Origin: Edaphochlamys debaryana
Lineage: Eukaryota > Chlorophyta > Chlorophyceae > Chlamydomonadales
Assembly: GCA_016858145.1 (NCBI GenBank)
Contig: JAEHOE010000031.1
Location: 1 to 64,000 of the forward strand
Reading direction: 5' to 3'
DNA length: 64,000 nucleotides
Shown: one piece after another, positions 23,824-36,800 of the stretch
Position numbering within the stretch: position 1 is the stretch's first letter
Layout: each line of letters opens with the position of its first letter
The notes under the pieces: generated by a model
Databases searched by the model: none
What the model was told of the DNA's origin: nothing
Seen by the model: only the letters and a program-made list of their open reading frames with translations
Program-made: the position numbers and the translations under genes

Positions 23824-24284
23824 CGCTGGCGCATGGGGGCGGCCGTAGGCGTGGAGTCGGGGGAGCGCCGGGGTGGAGGCGGGAGCCTTAGCAGCGCAGG
23901 TTGGGGGAGATTGCAGCGGCACCCGCCTCAGCACCCGCCCCAACTGGAGCATGACCTTGTCGTGTGGCAAGCCTTGGGGCATGCATCGGTCGTACCAGGG
24001 CCCGATTCATGGGATCAGGGGGCGGTTGGGCACACATGATCAGGGGCTGACACCGCGGTACGCTGCGGCCTGTGGGAGCAGAGATTGGGGATGTCATCGC
24101 GTTCGTCGTCCAGCCCCGTCGGCGCGTTGGTTGTGTGCCCGGGCATGAGGGAGTACATCTAGCGGTGAGCGGAGCCTTGACGGTCGCTGTGTGTCGACGG
24201 CCGGGCACCTGCTGGGTGGGATCCCCGCCCCATGCGAGTGGCATGCACTTGGATCTGTGAACGCAAGTGACTGTGGACTGAATG

Positions 24285-24289
24285 TGTAA
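24285..24289 (+). terminator. Poly(A) signal TGTAA for AP-2 mu
   Basis: TGTAA (in AATGTGTAACGCC) lies 462 bp after the AP-2 mu stop codon. No other gene end lies between, so assignment is straightforward. Confidence 0.7.
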
Positions 24290-25266
24290 CGCCGCTAATG
24301 CGAACAGTGTTCCGCCCTGCTCAACTTGGGGGTTGCATGAGCTGCTGTGCACGGCCTTCTTTGCTCGCTCCCTGGTCCACATCCACCTCCCGTCTTTCCT
24401 CCTTGACTGTGTGCTGCAGGGGTTGCCCGTCTGCACACTCACGAGCTGCCGGCCCTCGTGCCAGGTGCGGCGCCGGGGCAGGGGCAGGGGAGGCACTCGA
24501 GGCCGTGGGGGAGCGCCCCTGGCAACTGCCCGCGAGCCTCTCCAAGGCTCCTACGCTGTGCCCGCTGTGCAGATGCTTCTAACGATACATTAATAGCGAT
24601 ACGCCCAGCCTCTAGCAGTTGGCTCCAGCAGAGCCCTGCTGGGGAGGCCGTCTCTAAAACGCCCCGCAGTTGCCTCCAGCGGAGCCTCGCAGGGGAGGCC
24701 TCGCAAGACGCGCCGCCTCCTCCGCCACGCCCCGCCGTCTGGATCGCAGCAGGTGCGTGCGCTTCGATGAGCGGCCGTTATGCCGGCAGCATGCACGGTT
24801 GCGCCGCGCAGCCGCAGCCTGCTGCGGTGTCACAAATCCTGCACCCTGCCTCGCTCCCTCCTCGCAGAGGCGCCGCCGACTGCGTCTTAACCAGCGTAGC
24901 TGCGCCGGGCCTGTCGTCGTAGCGCGGGTGAGTCTCTGCGCGTGCGCTTGGCGCAGGGCTGTTCGCCTCGCGCGACCTCGGCGCGGCTGTGAGCGACCCT
25001 CGCCAGGGCCCCCGCGACGATAGCGCCTTTCAGCCCTTGCTCCTGGCAGCAGTTCCGGGCGTTAAGGACATTGGTTGCACTTGTGGCAGCAGCGGTTGCC
25101 TCCTGCGCCGCCGACCCAGCGGGGCTTCCCGCTGCGTTCTCCTCGCCCGCCGCCGCGTCTCCCCTTCCGCGCTGGCCTCTTACCGCGTGCATCCAGCTTG
25201 TGTCTGTGCCTCCTCTCTTGCGCCACCTCCAGGGGGCACAGCTCCGGTCGCCCTCCACGCGTGCCG
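24290..25266. other. Spacer/upstream region of a B3-like gene
   Basis: About 980 bp between the AP-2 mu poly(A) signal and the next start codon. Open frames occur on both strands as expected for GC-rich DNA, but none has a recognisable motif or paralogue in the window. It presumably contains the promoter and 5' UTR of the gene at 25267. Confidence 0.4.
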
Positions 25267-28200
25267 ATGGACGCTCCCGAGCAGCCCCCGCCGGCAGACC
25301 CCGCCGCACCCGGTAGGGAGGCCAGGGCGGGCTTAGGCATAGCCGCGCCGGGGGCTTGGACTGCAGGGTGCAGCGAGTGCAATTAAGGCTCTCTTCCTTT
25401 GTGCTTACGGGTGTAGGGAGGTAGAACGCTACCGTATATTGCTTACCTTTCCTCGAGCACTAACCTGCATTGCCTCCGGCCCCTGCATCGTGCAGGCGGC
25501 GCTGAGGATGGGGCTGACCAGGCGGAGGGTGGCGTGTCTGGGGCACAACTTCAAGACAAGCGTTCTGCGAAGCAGCTCCGCTCCGCCGACATGAAGCAGT
25601 TCGTCGTGCCCAAGGTCATGTTGAAACAGGGAGGGGTCCTGCACCACGTCACGCGAAACTGGCGGCCCGGCGACAAGCAGGACCTAACCATGCACTCGGG
25701 CGCCTGGAAACACGGCCGACTGGTGCGTGCCAGGGATACCCTATGCAAGCCCCTTTAAGATGCCGTGTTAGTTTAGACCGATAAGTGTACGTGCTTCTTG
25801 CGCCCTGTCTACTGCGGTGCATCCATAACAACGCCTTTGTCCTCGCTCTGATGCCGTCCTTGCACCCCAGGTGCAGTTCACCGTTGATGACGGCGGGAAG
25901 GGACAGGCACGCCTCAATTCCCTCTCCCTCCTTCTCCGGGATGCTCTCGGCATGCGGCCAGGAGACTGGGTGCTCTTCAAGCCCCGCTCCCAGCCCCATC
26001 ACTTCGACCTGGAGGCCTGGCGCCGGAAGGCCGACGGCAGCTGGGTGGCGGTGAGCCAGGACCAGGACCAGGACCAGGGCGAGGGCGAGGGCGAGGACGG
26101 GAGCGTGGACGAGGATGGGAGCATGAACGAGGACGGCCTCAGCGAGGGCGAAGGCGATGAAAGTTGCGAGATGCAGGAGAGCAGCTACAGCGAGGGCGAC
26201 GAGGGGGTGCACTACGGCGGTCAGGTCGGGAGCGACAGCGAGGACGGAATGCAAGCGCCGCCGCATGCAGCTGCCGTGGAGGCGGCGGCGGCGGCAGCTC
26301 CCTTTGCACCCTCCCGCAACGGTGGCTCCTTGGCGCAGCAGCCCTGGGCGCACTCCACCACCGTCATCATCACCGCCCGCAATCTGGAGGGGCGCTTCCT
26401 GGACCTGTCCCCTGACCACGACGCCTGGGAGAGCCTGCTGCCTCCGCAGTTGCAGGGGGGCCGAAGCATAGCAGTTCGACTGTGGGATCCTTACGCCGCT
26501 GGCTTCTCTGCTGGCCCCGGCGGCAGCAGCGGCTCTGCCGGAGGCTTCGTGGAAGCCACTCTCTCGGCCTCGACGGCTGCGACAGCCGGCAGGCCGTCAT
26601 GCTGGCTGGCGGGCCGGGGGGTGCGCGCGTGGCTCAAGGAGCGCGGCGTAGTGGTGGGTTCTCGTGTAAGGGTGGCCTTCCAGCCACAGGAGGGGTACAC
26701 CATAAACCTGGTAGGGCCACACGGGGTGCCGCCTCCGCCGGCAGCGGCTGTGGCGGTGGCGGCGCCGGCCCCAGCGGCGGCGCCGTCGTCGCCGGCCGCC
26801 CCGGCGCCACGCGCGGGCGGAGCCGGTGGTGTGGGCGCTGTCGGTGCGGGGCTGCAGGCGGGTGGCCGAAACTTCCAAAGCCCAAGCGCCTCGGGCAAGG
26901 GCAGCGATGGCGCTGGGGCCAAGGCAACGCCCCCGGCGGTCCGTCCGCCTCCTCGGGGCTTCGGGCTACTCAGCCCCCAAGCCACGCCTTCGCCCCGCCC
27001 TGCCCCTGTGGGCGTCGCACAGCCGCCTGCGGCCATGCCCCCGTCCGGCGAGGGCCAGCGCGGCGGCGGTGGCGGCAGCGGCCTCAACCGACGACCGACG
27101 TCATCGCCCCCAGCAGCACCGGCGCCGGCGCCTGCCGGCAGAGAGCAGCCCCAGCAGAACCCGCCGCCGACGCCGCCGCAGCAGCAGCCGCAGCAGCAGC
27201 AGCCGGCTGCAGGCGGCCGCGAGCGCCGCTCCTCAGTGAGGCCCGCTGCAGAGCGGCCCCGTTCGGAAAGGCCGGCGGCAGCGAAGGCGCGCAAGGCGAT
27301 GGCGGGCACGCGCAAGGCAGCCGTCTCCGCAGACGCGTCCGAGCAGAGCGCGGACGAGGAGGATGCACCTGCGCCCGCGGCCCCCGAGGCGGCTGCGGCC
27401 GCTGCCCCGGCCGCTGGCTTCGACCCGCACTGCTGCCACCGGCTGACTGCTCCCGAGGTGGCCGCAGGCTGCCTGCAGCCCAGCACCCAGCTGACCAGCC
27501 GCCGTGGCGTGCTGCACCCGCTTCTGACCGCAGCGGTGAAGAACGGACGGCGTGGGGCTCGAGCCACCTTTCACATGGCCGGGACTTCAGTGTCCAGCGA
27601 GGTGCGTCAGCCCCTGGGGATTCACTGTTGCTCATTTTCGCTGCCTGGTCCTCGGTCCTCAAGCTATGCCGTTAAGGCGCGAGCATTCCTCTGCCGACCA
27701 AGCCGTGGTGTTCACCTATTCTGCCGCCTGTGCCAAAGCTTGGCATGCACCCACGCCGCCTGACTCCATGTTGCGTGTCCTTGCGTGCAGGTCACGGCGA
27801 TCAAGAACGGACCAGACAGGCTGGAGTCCATGAAGCTCCCCTTCCTGCGGGGGCTGCGGCCGGGGGACGTGCTGCACATCGCGGTCAGGCCGGGTGCCTC
27901 CCGCTTCGACTACACTGTCCGAGTCCGCAAGGCCGGCACCGACGCCGGCGGCGGTGCGGGAGGGCTTGCTGCTGCCGCTGGCAGCCCCCGCGCCGCAACG
28001 CCGCCGTCAGCGCCGCGGGCCAAGCGCGGGGTCGCAACGGGCGCGCGTACGGGCGGCGGCGGTAGCGGTGACGGCGGCGGCGGCGCGGGAGGGCGCAACG
28101 CCAGTCGCCGCAGCGGGCAAACGTCGGAGCCTAAGGCCGCCGCTGGTCGCGCTCGCAGCGCAATGCCGCCGCCTAAACGGCCTCGTCGCGAAATGCCGCC

Positions 28201-28702
28201 ACCTTTCCGACAGCTGCGCACACCGCCAGCCCATGACGGGTCTGCGGCAGGTGACACCGGTCATGGCGGCGGCCGCCGCAACGCCGGCGGTGTTGTCAAC
28301 GACGCCGGCGGCGGCCCTGGCAACGGCGGCGGCGACGGCGGCCCCGTCCCCGGCGTCGGGGGCGGCCCCGGCAACGGCGGCGGCGCCCCCCCCGGCAACG
28401 GCATCGGCGGCGGCCCCGTCCCCGGGGTAGGCGGCGGCCCTGGCAACCGCGGCGGCGGCGCCGGCGGCCCCGGCAACGGCGGCGGCGCCCCCCCCGGCAA
28501 CGGCATCGGCGGCGGCCCCGTCCCCGGCGGCGGCGGCGGCCCTGGCAACGGCGGCGGCGGCGGCGCTGTCCCCGGGGCTGTTGTTGTCATGGACCCGGCC
28601 AGCGTTGCTCAGATGTGCAAGGGAGTCTCGATAACGTTAGATCTCGCTGCGCGAACAATTGAAGCGCTGCAAGGAGCTGGGGTTGCACCGGGAAGGGTCT
28701 GA
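25267..28702 (+). CDS. Multi-B3-like-domain protein with Gly/Pro-rich tail
   Basis: Four exons: 25267-25312, 25496-25722, 25871-27601 and 27791-28702. The junction phases (1, 0, 0) agree, giving 971 residues. B3-like domain 1 (about residues 40-155) reads LRSADMKQFVVPKVMLKQGG, then LGMRPGDWVLFKP and HHFDLEAWRR, with the phase-0 intron in the middle seen throughout the family. An acidic stretch (about 155-240) follows. Domain 2 (~255-368) has VIITARNLEGRFLDL and GVRAWLKERGVVVGSRV. A Pro/Ala/Gln-rich linker leads to domain 3 (~608-716; LTAPEVAAGCLQPS, LRGLRPGDVLHIAV), again split by a phase-0 intron. The C-terminus is a Gly-Pro repeat. B3 domains bind DNA in plant nuclear regulators; here the match is by motif pattern only. 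No catalytic domain is visible. Confidence 0.75.
28341..28570 (+). repeat. GC-rich minisatellite encoding Gly/Pro repeats
   Basis: A degenerate repeat encoding GGGPVPGVGGGPGN and GGGAPPGNGIGGGP blocks, each present two or three times, near the 3' end of the B3-like gene. It is in frame and open throughout. Confidence 0.7.
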
Positions 28703-29842
28703 GCGGTCACGGTCGACAGGGCCGGAATTCAGCAAGGAGGGATGGTCATACGGGATATCCAGAAGGCCGAGAGGGCTGAGGTCGCAAGGGCGGTGGCGGG
28801 ACGGATCTTGGGGGTTGCGGCCAGCAGCGGGCCAGGGCTGGTGCCACGCGCGGAGGCATGGCTGTGACGAAGCCCTGGCCATGCGGTGACCGCTGCGGAG
28901 GCTGCCGCCTTCGCTGCGGGGGGTAGCCGAGGCGATGACGGCTCGAGGCCCGGCGGAGGGACGGTGCTACCACAGGCTGTAGCGCCCAAATGCTTGGGGG
29001 GCCTGTATGTAGGCTCTTCAGGCGTTGCGGAGGCGGCGAGAAGATTGGGTAGCGTACATGTTTCCTTCCCGGGCACCTGGCGCCGGGGGTGGTGTCAACC
29101 CAAGGGCTGTTAGGGTCGGTACGTGCGTGCAGTGCTGTAGCTACCGGTATATCTGACTTTCGCAGGCTTGATGGAATGCTACCTGATGCTACCGGCTCAA
29201 GCTGGGACGGATCACAGGGTCTCCGATGTTGGGGGCAGTTGGGGCCCGCTGCTTGCTGGTGGCTGTGGGGCGCGTGATGAGAGACTTCATCCAGTGCCGT
29301 TGCTCATGTTTGGCGGCGGCGTGTGGGCCTGGGAGGAGACGGCACGCCGCCTTCCTCACCGTCGTTGCTCTTGCCAGTACTAGCTACCCTGGCTGACCCT
29401 CGGACCCAAGGTACGCGCTCAGTCGTATCACGAGGCGGTCTAGCAGGCCGGGGCGGGGCCCACCTTGTTCACACCGTCTACGGGGCTTAGTGATCGTTAA
29501 GTTGCCCAGGCGTGATGTTGCCTCACCTTCCGTTGCAAGGGGAAGTTGGCATTGTGGCCGGGCTGCTTGAGTACCGCCTGGGGAGCAAGGGGTACCTAGC
29601 CTTGGAGTAGAGGTGCAGTACTGTGGGGTGTTGCAGATGAGCTGGGCGTCGCACGGAGCCAAGGTCGCTGGAGGCGTGCACAGAGCCCTGACATCAAGTC
29701 TGCATGTTGTGCTTGCTTGGTACACAGTGGCGGCTGCTATTGCTGGCGATGCTGGGGGCTAGCGGAGGACCTGCTACTATGAGTTGACCACATTGACCAC
29801 CGCCGCAAGTGCCATGCCCTACACGAGTATCACGACACATAG
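28703..29842. other. Spacer with no recognisable gene
   Basis: Presumed 3' UTR of the B3-like gene plus spacer up to the convergent wall-protein gene. I see no TGTAA on the plus strand here, no tRNA-like structure and no repeat family. Open frames are short and without motifs. Confidence 0.4.
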
Positions 29843-29847
29843 TTACA
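29843..29847 (-). terminator. Candidate poly(A) signal (TGTAA on minus strand) for the wall-protein gene
   Basis: The plus-strand TTACA reads TGTAA on the minus strand, 484 bp past the stop codon of the Pro-rich protein. Confidence 0.5.
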
Positions 29848-30330
29848 TTTGACAGAGACCCGCCCCAAGCCTACCCCCTTCACTCGACTCATCCAGCCCT
29901 CCAGAGCACTACCCGCGCAAAATGCCGCCAGTGCTGTTAGTTGGCTTGCCCATACAACATGACCCCTGAGCCGCACGTGTGGCAAGCGTGGCAACCACCT
30001 GACCTCTCCGCCTCCCATACGCAACTAGACTATACCCCCTTGACTTGCTCCTACAACACAGCTTCCGCCCGAGCAACAGCATGCACACACGATCTTACCA
30101 CTGATACCATACCCCTAGGCAGCAGGTTCAGCTCCCTCCCACGCCGCATCCCACAGCGGCTGAAGAGGAATAGGCTATGCCCACCCTGCGGAGACAGCCG
30201 CCTTTCAAGGTCTGTCCAAAGTTTGGGGACCTTGCTGAATCGCGGGGCCACAGGGTGAGGGGGGCTGTTGAGGTGTTGTTTGTTATGGGGAAGGCGGGGG
30301 CGGAGGCACTCTGGCGGCGGGGAGGGACGC

Positions 30331-32914
30331 CTATCTAAGGCGCGGGGCCCGAGGAGGCCGGGGGGCGCGGGGTGGCCGCGGCGAGCGAGGAGCTCGGGGA
30401 GCCCGTGGAGGCCGAGGGGACGGAGGGGGGGGCGATGGAAGCGCCGGTTTTGGGGGAGGCGGAAGGCTGGACGGGTAGGCCGGAGGAGGACTTGGCGGGT
30501 ACTGTGGCTGTGGGTAGAGCGGTGGGTAGGGCGGTGGGTAGGGTGGTGGGGTGGAGCTTATAACGTAGGGCGGCGGCGAGGGTGGGAGGCGCGGTGGGAA
30601 GTCAAGTGGGTAGGGCGGCGGAGGGTAGGGCAGTGGATAGAGCGGCGGGTAGGGAAGCGGTGGGCTGGGCGGGTAGGGCGGAGGTGAGCTTGGCGGGTAG
30701 AGCGGTGGCGGGGAAGGTAACGGATAGAGCGGAGGAAGGGGCGTGAGGGGGCTTGGGGGATGAGGCGGCGGAGGCTTTGGAGGGTATGGCGGCGGAGAAG
30801 ACGGTGATGGGGAGGGCGGGAGGAGGCGCGGTGAGGGGCTGGGTGGGTAAGGCGGCGGGGGACTTGGCGGGTGTGGCGGGTGTGGGGATGCTAGTGGATA
30901 GGACGGGGGATGGGGTGGTAGGGGGCTTGGTGGGTAAGGCGGCGGAGCACTTGGCGGGAATGGGAGCGGCGGGGAGGGCGGCGGATAAAGCGGCGGGTAC
31001 GATGGTGAGGGGCTCGGCGGGTAGGGTGAAGAGGGGCTTGGTGAGTAAGGCGGAGGGCTGAGCGGGTAGGAGGGCGCTGTCGGTGGCGATGGGTAGGCAG
31101 GGGCCGCCGGGAGTGAAGGCGATGGGTGAGGAGGTGGCGGCGTGGGGTTAGTGGGGTGGCCTGGAGGCACGGGGCGGGCGATGTAAGGTGGCGGAGGCAG
31201 CAGGGCGTAGGAAGGGCCATAGGGCGGTGGCTGGCCCGAGGGGTAGAGCCCATACGGCGGCGGTGGCGGGTAGGATACATAGGCGGGCGGAGGCGGCAAG
31301 GGGCATTCGCAGCACTCTGGCGGGGATGCTGGGTAGGGTGGTGGGTAGTTCGGCGATGGTGACGGGTGGTGAGGCGGCGGTGGTGTAGGGTAAGAAGGCG
31401 GTGGTGCGGCAGGCGGTACCGGCGAGGGCGGGTACGGTGCTCCCGGTGGCGGAGCCGGCGGCGGGGGCCCCGGCTGCCTCGGAGGCAGTGACGGCGGCTG
31501 GGGAGAGGGCGGTGAGAGCGCTGGCGAGGGACGCATTGGCGGAAGTGGCTTTGGAGGTGATGGCGGGGGGCGCTTCGGGGAGGACGGGGGTGGTGCTGAC
31601 GGTGGGTCCGGCGCATAGGGCGTCAGCGGCTCGAACGGGGAGTCTGGGGTGTAGGGCGGAAAGGGAGTGTACGGAGAGTCCGGGCTCAGCGGCCGCAGCA
31701 CAGGCGGCGACGGCGGCCGTGGCGGCGGGAGAGGCGCGGGCGGGGGCTTCGAGGCAAGAGGCGGAGAAGGTTTGGGCGGAGCTAGCCGCGGAGAAGGCGG
31801 GGTGGAGGGCGGTCGGGGGACGGGCGGAGGGCTTGAGCTGGGCAGAGGGGAGGGCGTGGGTGACGGTGGTGTGGGGGAGGGTGGCATAGGTGGCAGGGGA
31901 GATGGTGGGCGGGGCGGGGAGCGTGGGCTCAGAGGAGGTGGGAGTGGGGGAGGCCCCCGGGGTGCAGGTCGACGAGGAGACAATGGTGGGCTTGGTCTCG
32001 GGCGCAGGGGAGGCGACGGAGAGGGCGGCAGCGGGGAGGGTGGGCGAGGTGAAAGAGGCGGGCTTGGCCTCAAGGGTCGGGGAGGGGACGGGGAAGGCGG
32101 CGTCGGCGCCGTGGGGTTCACCGGTGGCAGGGGTATGGCGGGGTATGTGCCTGAGGCTTGGTCCAGAGACGCATCGCCCTCCGCCGCCCCGCTCTGCGCC
32201 AGGCGGCGGCCCAGCCGCCGAAGCCCAGCCGGCGGGTCGGGGGCAAAGGGTGGCCATGGCAATGAGTTGGACCCAGAGGGTGGCGGTGGTGATGACTCGT
32301 ACCACGCATGTGGGCCGTAGCTGCCGTACGGAGGAGGTGCTGGGTAGGTCCCGTAAGGCGGTGGAGGGGAGGGAATGCCGCTGTAGGGCGGAGGCGTGGC
32401 GTACGCCGGCGCTGGCGGTGCGGGGCAGGCGCAGCACTGCCGTGGAGAGGGCGGTGGCCCGTAGCCTGGGGTGGGCCACGTGAAGGGGTAGGCGGGCCCG
32501 CCCCAGACGGCTTGCAGCATGCGCCGCGGGGCACCGTCCAGCCTGCAGGCACCCGGCGCAGGTGACGTGAGCTCGCAACTTGCGACCCACACGCCGAGCC
32601 CTCCGCGCCACCCCAACGCCCCTTCAACCCCTCAGCCCGCCCCATCCACCCCACCACGCGCACCCTTCTGAGCCGGGGCGCAGCTCCAGCGCACCACCAG
32701 CCACAGCCTCGTGCCGGGGCTCCACCGCGCCGCGCCTCGGCACTCCGCGCGCCAGCTGCGGGGCCAGGGCCAGGAGGACCGCTGCTAGCACGAGGCCCCA
32801 CACACGCGACCGAGCAGCGCGCTGCGCCTCGTTGAACCGCGGAGAAAAGGGGGCCACCATCGCGCGGGGCTGTTGCACGGCCGAAGCCCGGGTAGTCCGG
32901 ATGCAGGCGCGCAA
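30331..32914 (-). CDS. Secreted hydroxyproline-rich (extensin/pherophorin-like) wall protein
   Basis: Exon 1 is 32664-32914 and exon 2 is 30331-32542. The intron is 121 bp with donor AGAAGG|GTGCGC and acceptor CTGCAG|GC, and the model gives 820 residues from the first ATG. A second ATG at 32860 gives a signal peptide nearer the N-terminus: VWGLVLAAVLLALA followed by a likely cleavage near QLARG. The mature protein is dominated by SPPPP, PSPSPP and PPYPPSPP blocks, the classic substrate for prolyl hydroxylation and arabinosylation in volvocine walls. Two similar patches (CCACPAPPAPAY and CCECPLPPPPAY), each followed by PPPYG-type repeats, suggest internal duplication. No globular pherophorin domain with its cysteine pattern is seen, so the subfamily is open. 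It sits between two B3-like genes and shares nothing with them. Confidence 0.82.
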
Positions 32915-33885
32915 GAGTGGTGGCGGGGCCTATCCGGCGTGGAGCCAGTGAGGATGAAGCAAACGAAGAATAGCCAAGCGGAAATTGTATGCCTCCAGCG
33001 CGCATGCATGGACGAGCCTCGGTCATTCGACGTTAGGTTCGGGTGCAACCGGCGAGCTCCCCGAGGCAGCGGGCAGGCGGGCAGGGCAGTGGGCGCCAGG
33101 CCCGCCAGGGGCTCTTCATAAGTCATGTGAGCTGAAGGCGTTCCGCCACACGCAGGATTTCCTAGAGGGCGGGGGAGGGGTACTCAGGTCAGTGGCGTGG
33201 CGCGGGGAACGGCGGGGGAGATGGGGTAAAGTGGGCGCGAGGCGCACGTGCTGGGCCCAAGACGACACGGTCGGTGGCCCTCCCTGGGTTGCTTGTTGTA
33301 AGTTGTGTGGACCCAGTGCGTGTCGGATGAGCAAGGCCCAGGTTTTGGGCCGCGTCCGCGCGAGGCGGTTGGCCGGCCCCAAATCCGCGGTGTCCTTGCA
33401 TCGCTTGCGGCAATGACCCGACCACAGTTATGAGCTGATTATATACCTGCTACCACGATCATACAGTAGTCCCAAAGCACCAGCGTCCACGACGAAGCTC
33501 CGTCTGATTTGCCAGGCGCCTTGGCGCCAAGGCCTCTGAGGAACATCCGCCTCGCTACAGGAGATCGTTGCTCAGTTTAGGCGCTTTGTTCAACATCTTG
33601 GCGGGCCTTTCTCCACCCAGCTGTCGAGGTGTGGGATGTCGGCGAGCGTTGACCAGCTTGCGGAGGCAGCGCGGCCATGAGCAAGTGATTATACGTAGCA
33701 CCAGTAACTCCTGACAAAAATGCAAACCCTACAAGGCCGACATGTCTCGCCACGGGGGTTTGCCCGGCTGTACATCCCGTGCCCCCCTCCGTGGGATCTC
33801 CCTACCCACAGCTCGCAGGGGGGAGGCGTGACGGTCCAAGGCGGAGGCATCGTACTAGCAGCACAGAGTCAGTAATTATGCTGCC
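32915..33885. promoter_or_regulatory. Divergent upstream region between wall-protein and B3-like genes
   Basis: About 970 bp separate the start codons of two divergently transcribed genes, so both promoters must lie here. A perfect 14-bp palindrome, CCTTGGCGCCAAGG, is at 33519-33532. The stretch from about 33553 (CGCTACAGGAGAT) resembles sequence upstream of the exon relic near 39793. No TATA box can be called with confidence. Confidence 0.35.
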
Positions 33886-36800
33886 ATGGCCGCGGAGGGG
33901 CAGTCCTTCTCGTGCAATCCCCGCCGATGCAAGGCCGTCACGGCTTCGGACGTCGAAAGCGCCCTCGTCGTGCCAGCGGCGCTGGTGATGGAGTATGGTG
34001 TATTCCACCCGCCCAAGCGGGCCCTGCGCTTCTACTACGGACCAGCGGAGGCGGACTGGATGGAGGTGCGTGCCCACTGGCACTTTTGATTGGTAGGGAG
34101 CAGCACCGCTAGGGGGAGCGGATTTCCTCTGCAACTGGACTTCCCCTCACTGCCTCTGACTCCTCCTGCCCTCGACCCATCTCGCAGCTGGACCTAGCCA
34201 CCTACCGCGGTGGCGCCTCCCGCCATGTTGCTCTGCACAGCTTCACCCACCTTGCGACCGTACTGTGCATGACGGCGGGCGACTGGGTGGCGTTCAGGCA
34301 ACGAGCCGGTGCCGACCCGACCCACTTCAATGTGGAGGGCTGGCGCCTGGGGCCCAGAGGGCTATGGCAGCGGCTCGAGCCCACCGGCCCCAGGCCCCGC
34401 ACGGCAGGGGCTCGGATAGCCGTCCCCACCTTCACGTTCCAGTACGCCGGCGGCCCCCCTCCGCCGGATGGCCCCCCGCCGGCAAAACGGCGACGGCTGC
34501 ACGCCGGTCAGAACACCGGCGGGGCCGAAGGGCGCCGGCGGCACCGCCGTGAGCCAGTGCCGACCAGCGAGGGGGAAGCGGAGTCCTCAGGCGGCGAGCG
34601 GTCACGGAGGCATGCAGCGGAACCGGAAGAGGCGGCGGAGTCTGACGCAGAGGAGGAGCCGGGCTCTTCTGGGGCGGTGGAGAGCGGCGGCGAAGACTCG
34701 GCGAGTACTGCCGACCATGAACCTTCTGGGACCGGCGGCAGCCATGACGACCCTGTGCCGGCGGGCCGGACCGTGCCAGCCGGGACAGGGTCTGGCACGC
34801 AGGTCCGCCGCCCAGCCACGGCGCAGCGGGCTGCAGCCAGCTCCGGCGGTGGCAGCTCACTGGACGGCAGCTCTGGCCCCAGCGCCGCTGAGGAGACCTC
34901 CGCGAGTGACGGCGGATGCAGCAGTGGAGGTAAGCAAGTCCGACGAGCAAGCAGGCGTCTTCCCCGCGTGGGTTGGCCAGTCAGGCCACAGAGATCTGCC
35001 ACCTTGCCCCCGACGGCCGAGCCTCTGCCTGCTTGCCCCATTGTCGCGCGGCCGCTTGACGTGCCATCGTTGCTTTTCAGAGGTGGGCCTGGGCTGACCT
35101 ACCTTGTGGGTGCAGGGCTCTGACTTGGCCCTGATCGGGCAGGCCGTGAGTGTGGACTGTGGAGGGCGTAGAGCCCTAGACGGTGTGTGGGCCCTGGCTG
35201 CGCCTGGAGGATTGAGGCATGAGGGCCTTGACCGCCCGCCCGCGCCCCGAGCGCGGGACCCAGCTTCGCAAGGCCAAGCAAGCCCTCTGTTGTTGCCCCT
35301 TCCCTGCCTGCACCACCAGGTCCAGGACGGCGCCTCTGTGCCGGACTTCTACCTGGTGACGCGAGCCCTGGGCCTGCGCGCGGGCGACTGCGTGCTCTTC
35401 AAGCCCCGCACCGCTAGCGCTCACCACTTTGATGTGGACGCCTGGCGGCCGAGGCCCGACGGCGGGCGGCAGCGGCTGGAGCTCGTCTGCTCGGCAGGTG
35501 CGCTCTTGCTGGCTGCTATCCGGGGGCAAGGACACGTGGCCCACCCTGTTCCCCACTTTGGGATGGCTGCTGGCATACTGGCCGTGGCAGTCGACACTGA
35601 AATGCCTCCTCCTTTGCTGTCTACCCTCCCCTCCCTCCGCATGGGCCGTTGACGCTCAGTCGAGCGCCAGCTCGCCAGGCTCTTTGACCCCCGCTGCAGC
35701 AAGGCGCTGTGTAAGGCCGATCTGCAAACGGTCGGCCTGCCGTGCGTCATGCGGCGCGAGGGGGGCGTGTTCCATGACGCACTGGAGGCGGTGGAGCCCA
35801 ACCAGCCGCTGCGGCTCTTCTACGGGCTGGAGGAGCTCGACTGCTTGGAGGTGGGTGGGCGTGTGCTCATGACATGTATGTAGGCGGAGTGTCAGGAGTC
35901 ATGCCATTTGTCGGTAGCCACGGACATTTGAGGTATACCAGTACATGTGTGCATGGAATGGTGCATGGTTGAGCCTTATGCAACTTCACCTCGTGTACTT
36001 CCGTGGCAGGTCAGCATCTACATCAATCGGTCGACCTACGCCCTTCGATCCAGTGGAAGGCTAATTCAGGCCCTGGGCCTGCGGGAGGGAGACTTGCTGG
36101 TGTTCCGGCCCCGCCCCGCCGCCCCTGGGCCCACGCACTTCGCCGTCAAGGCCTGGCGCCCGGGCCCCAACGGCCGGCTCAGCAGGCTGGGGCCCACGGA
36201 GGGGAGCAAGCAGTTACGGGCGTCGCGGGTCCCTCGCAGTCAGGTGGTGGTGGCGGACGGAGGGGCTGCCGCCGCCCCCATTTCAACAGCGCGCGGTCAA
36301 GGCCCGCCCTGCGCTGCGGCCGACGAGCTTCGCCTGAGCGTCACACGGACGGCCCTGGGGCCCTCCGCTGGCGTGGGCGTTCCCTACTCGGCCGTCACGT
36401 CCTTCTTCGGGGTGGCTGATCCGTGGGCTCCGAGGCCAGAGGAGACCCTGAAGCTGGAGCCTGTCGCCCAGGACCCTCGCCGCCTGATCAAGGCGGTCAG
36501 CCTTAGCGCTGCCAAGTGCCGCTATGGCAAGGTGTTGTGGAGGCTCACCGGTCTGCCGCCCTGGCTTCGGAGCATAGGGGCGGCCGTGGACGACGTCCTC
36601 GTGCTCCGCCGCATGGGTGGAGGCCCCGGCCCGAGCGCGGGCGGCAGCAGCTGCCGCTATGCCTTGAGGCTTGAGCTTCAGGGCGGAGACCGCGTGCCGG
36701 GAGGCGGGGGCGCAGAGCCCGATGCGTATGGCGGCACGGAGTCGCGCGCGTCTGCGCCAACAGAGCCGTGCGGGACCGAGCGCACGTCAGCCGGAGCACG

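Noticed and set aside
31667..32320. Gly-rich plus-strand open frame of 217 codons
   Set aside because: It is antisense to the Pro/Ser-rich wall protein. CCN codons read GGN on the other strand, so the frame is an artefact of composition.
33519..33532. Perfect 14-bp palindrome in the divergent promoter region
   Set aside because: It could be a dimer-binding site, but GC-rich palindromes of this length occur by chance and no second copy was seen.
34930..34935. Possible intron donor (GTAAGC) in the second exon of the B3-like gene at 33886
   Set aside because: Using it leaves a phase that gives early stop codons at every nearby acceptor. Reading through to the donor at 35106 keeps the frame and gives a family-like intron position.
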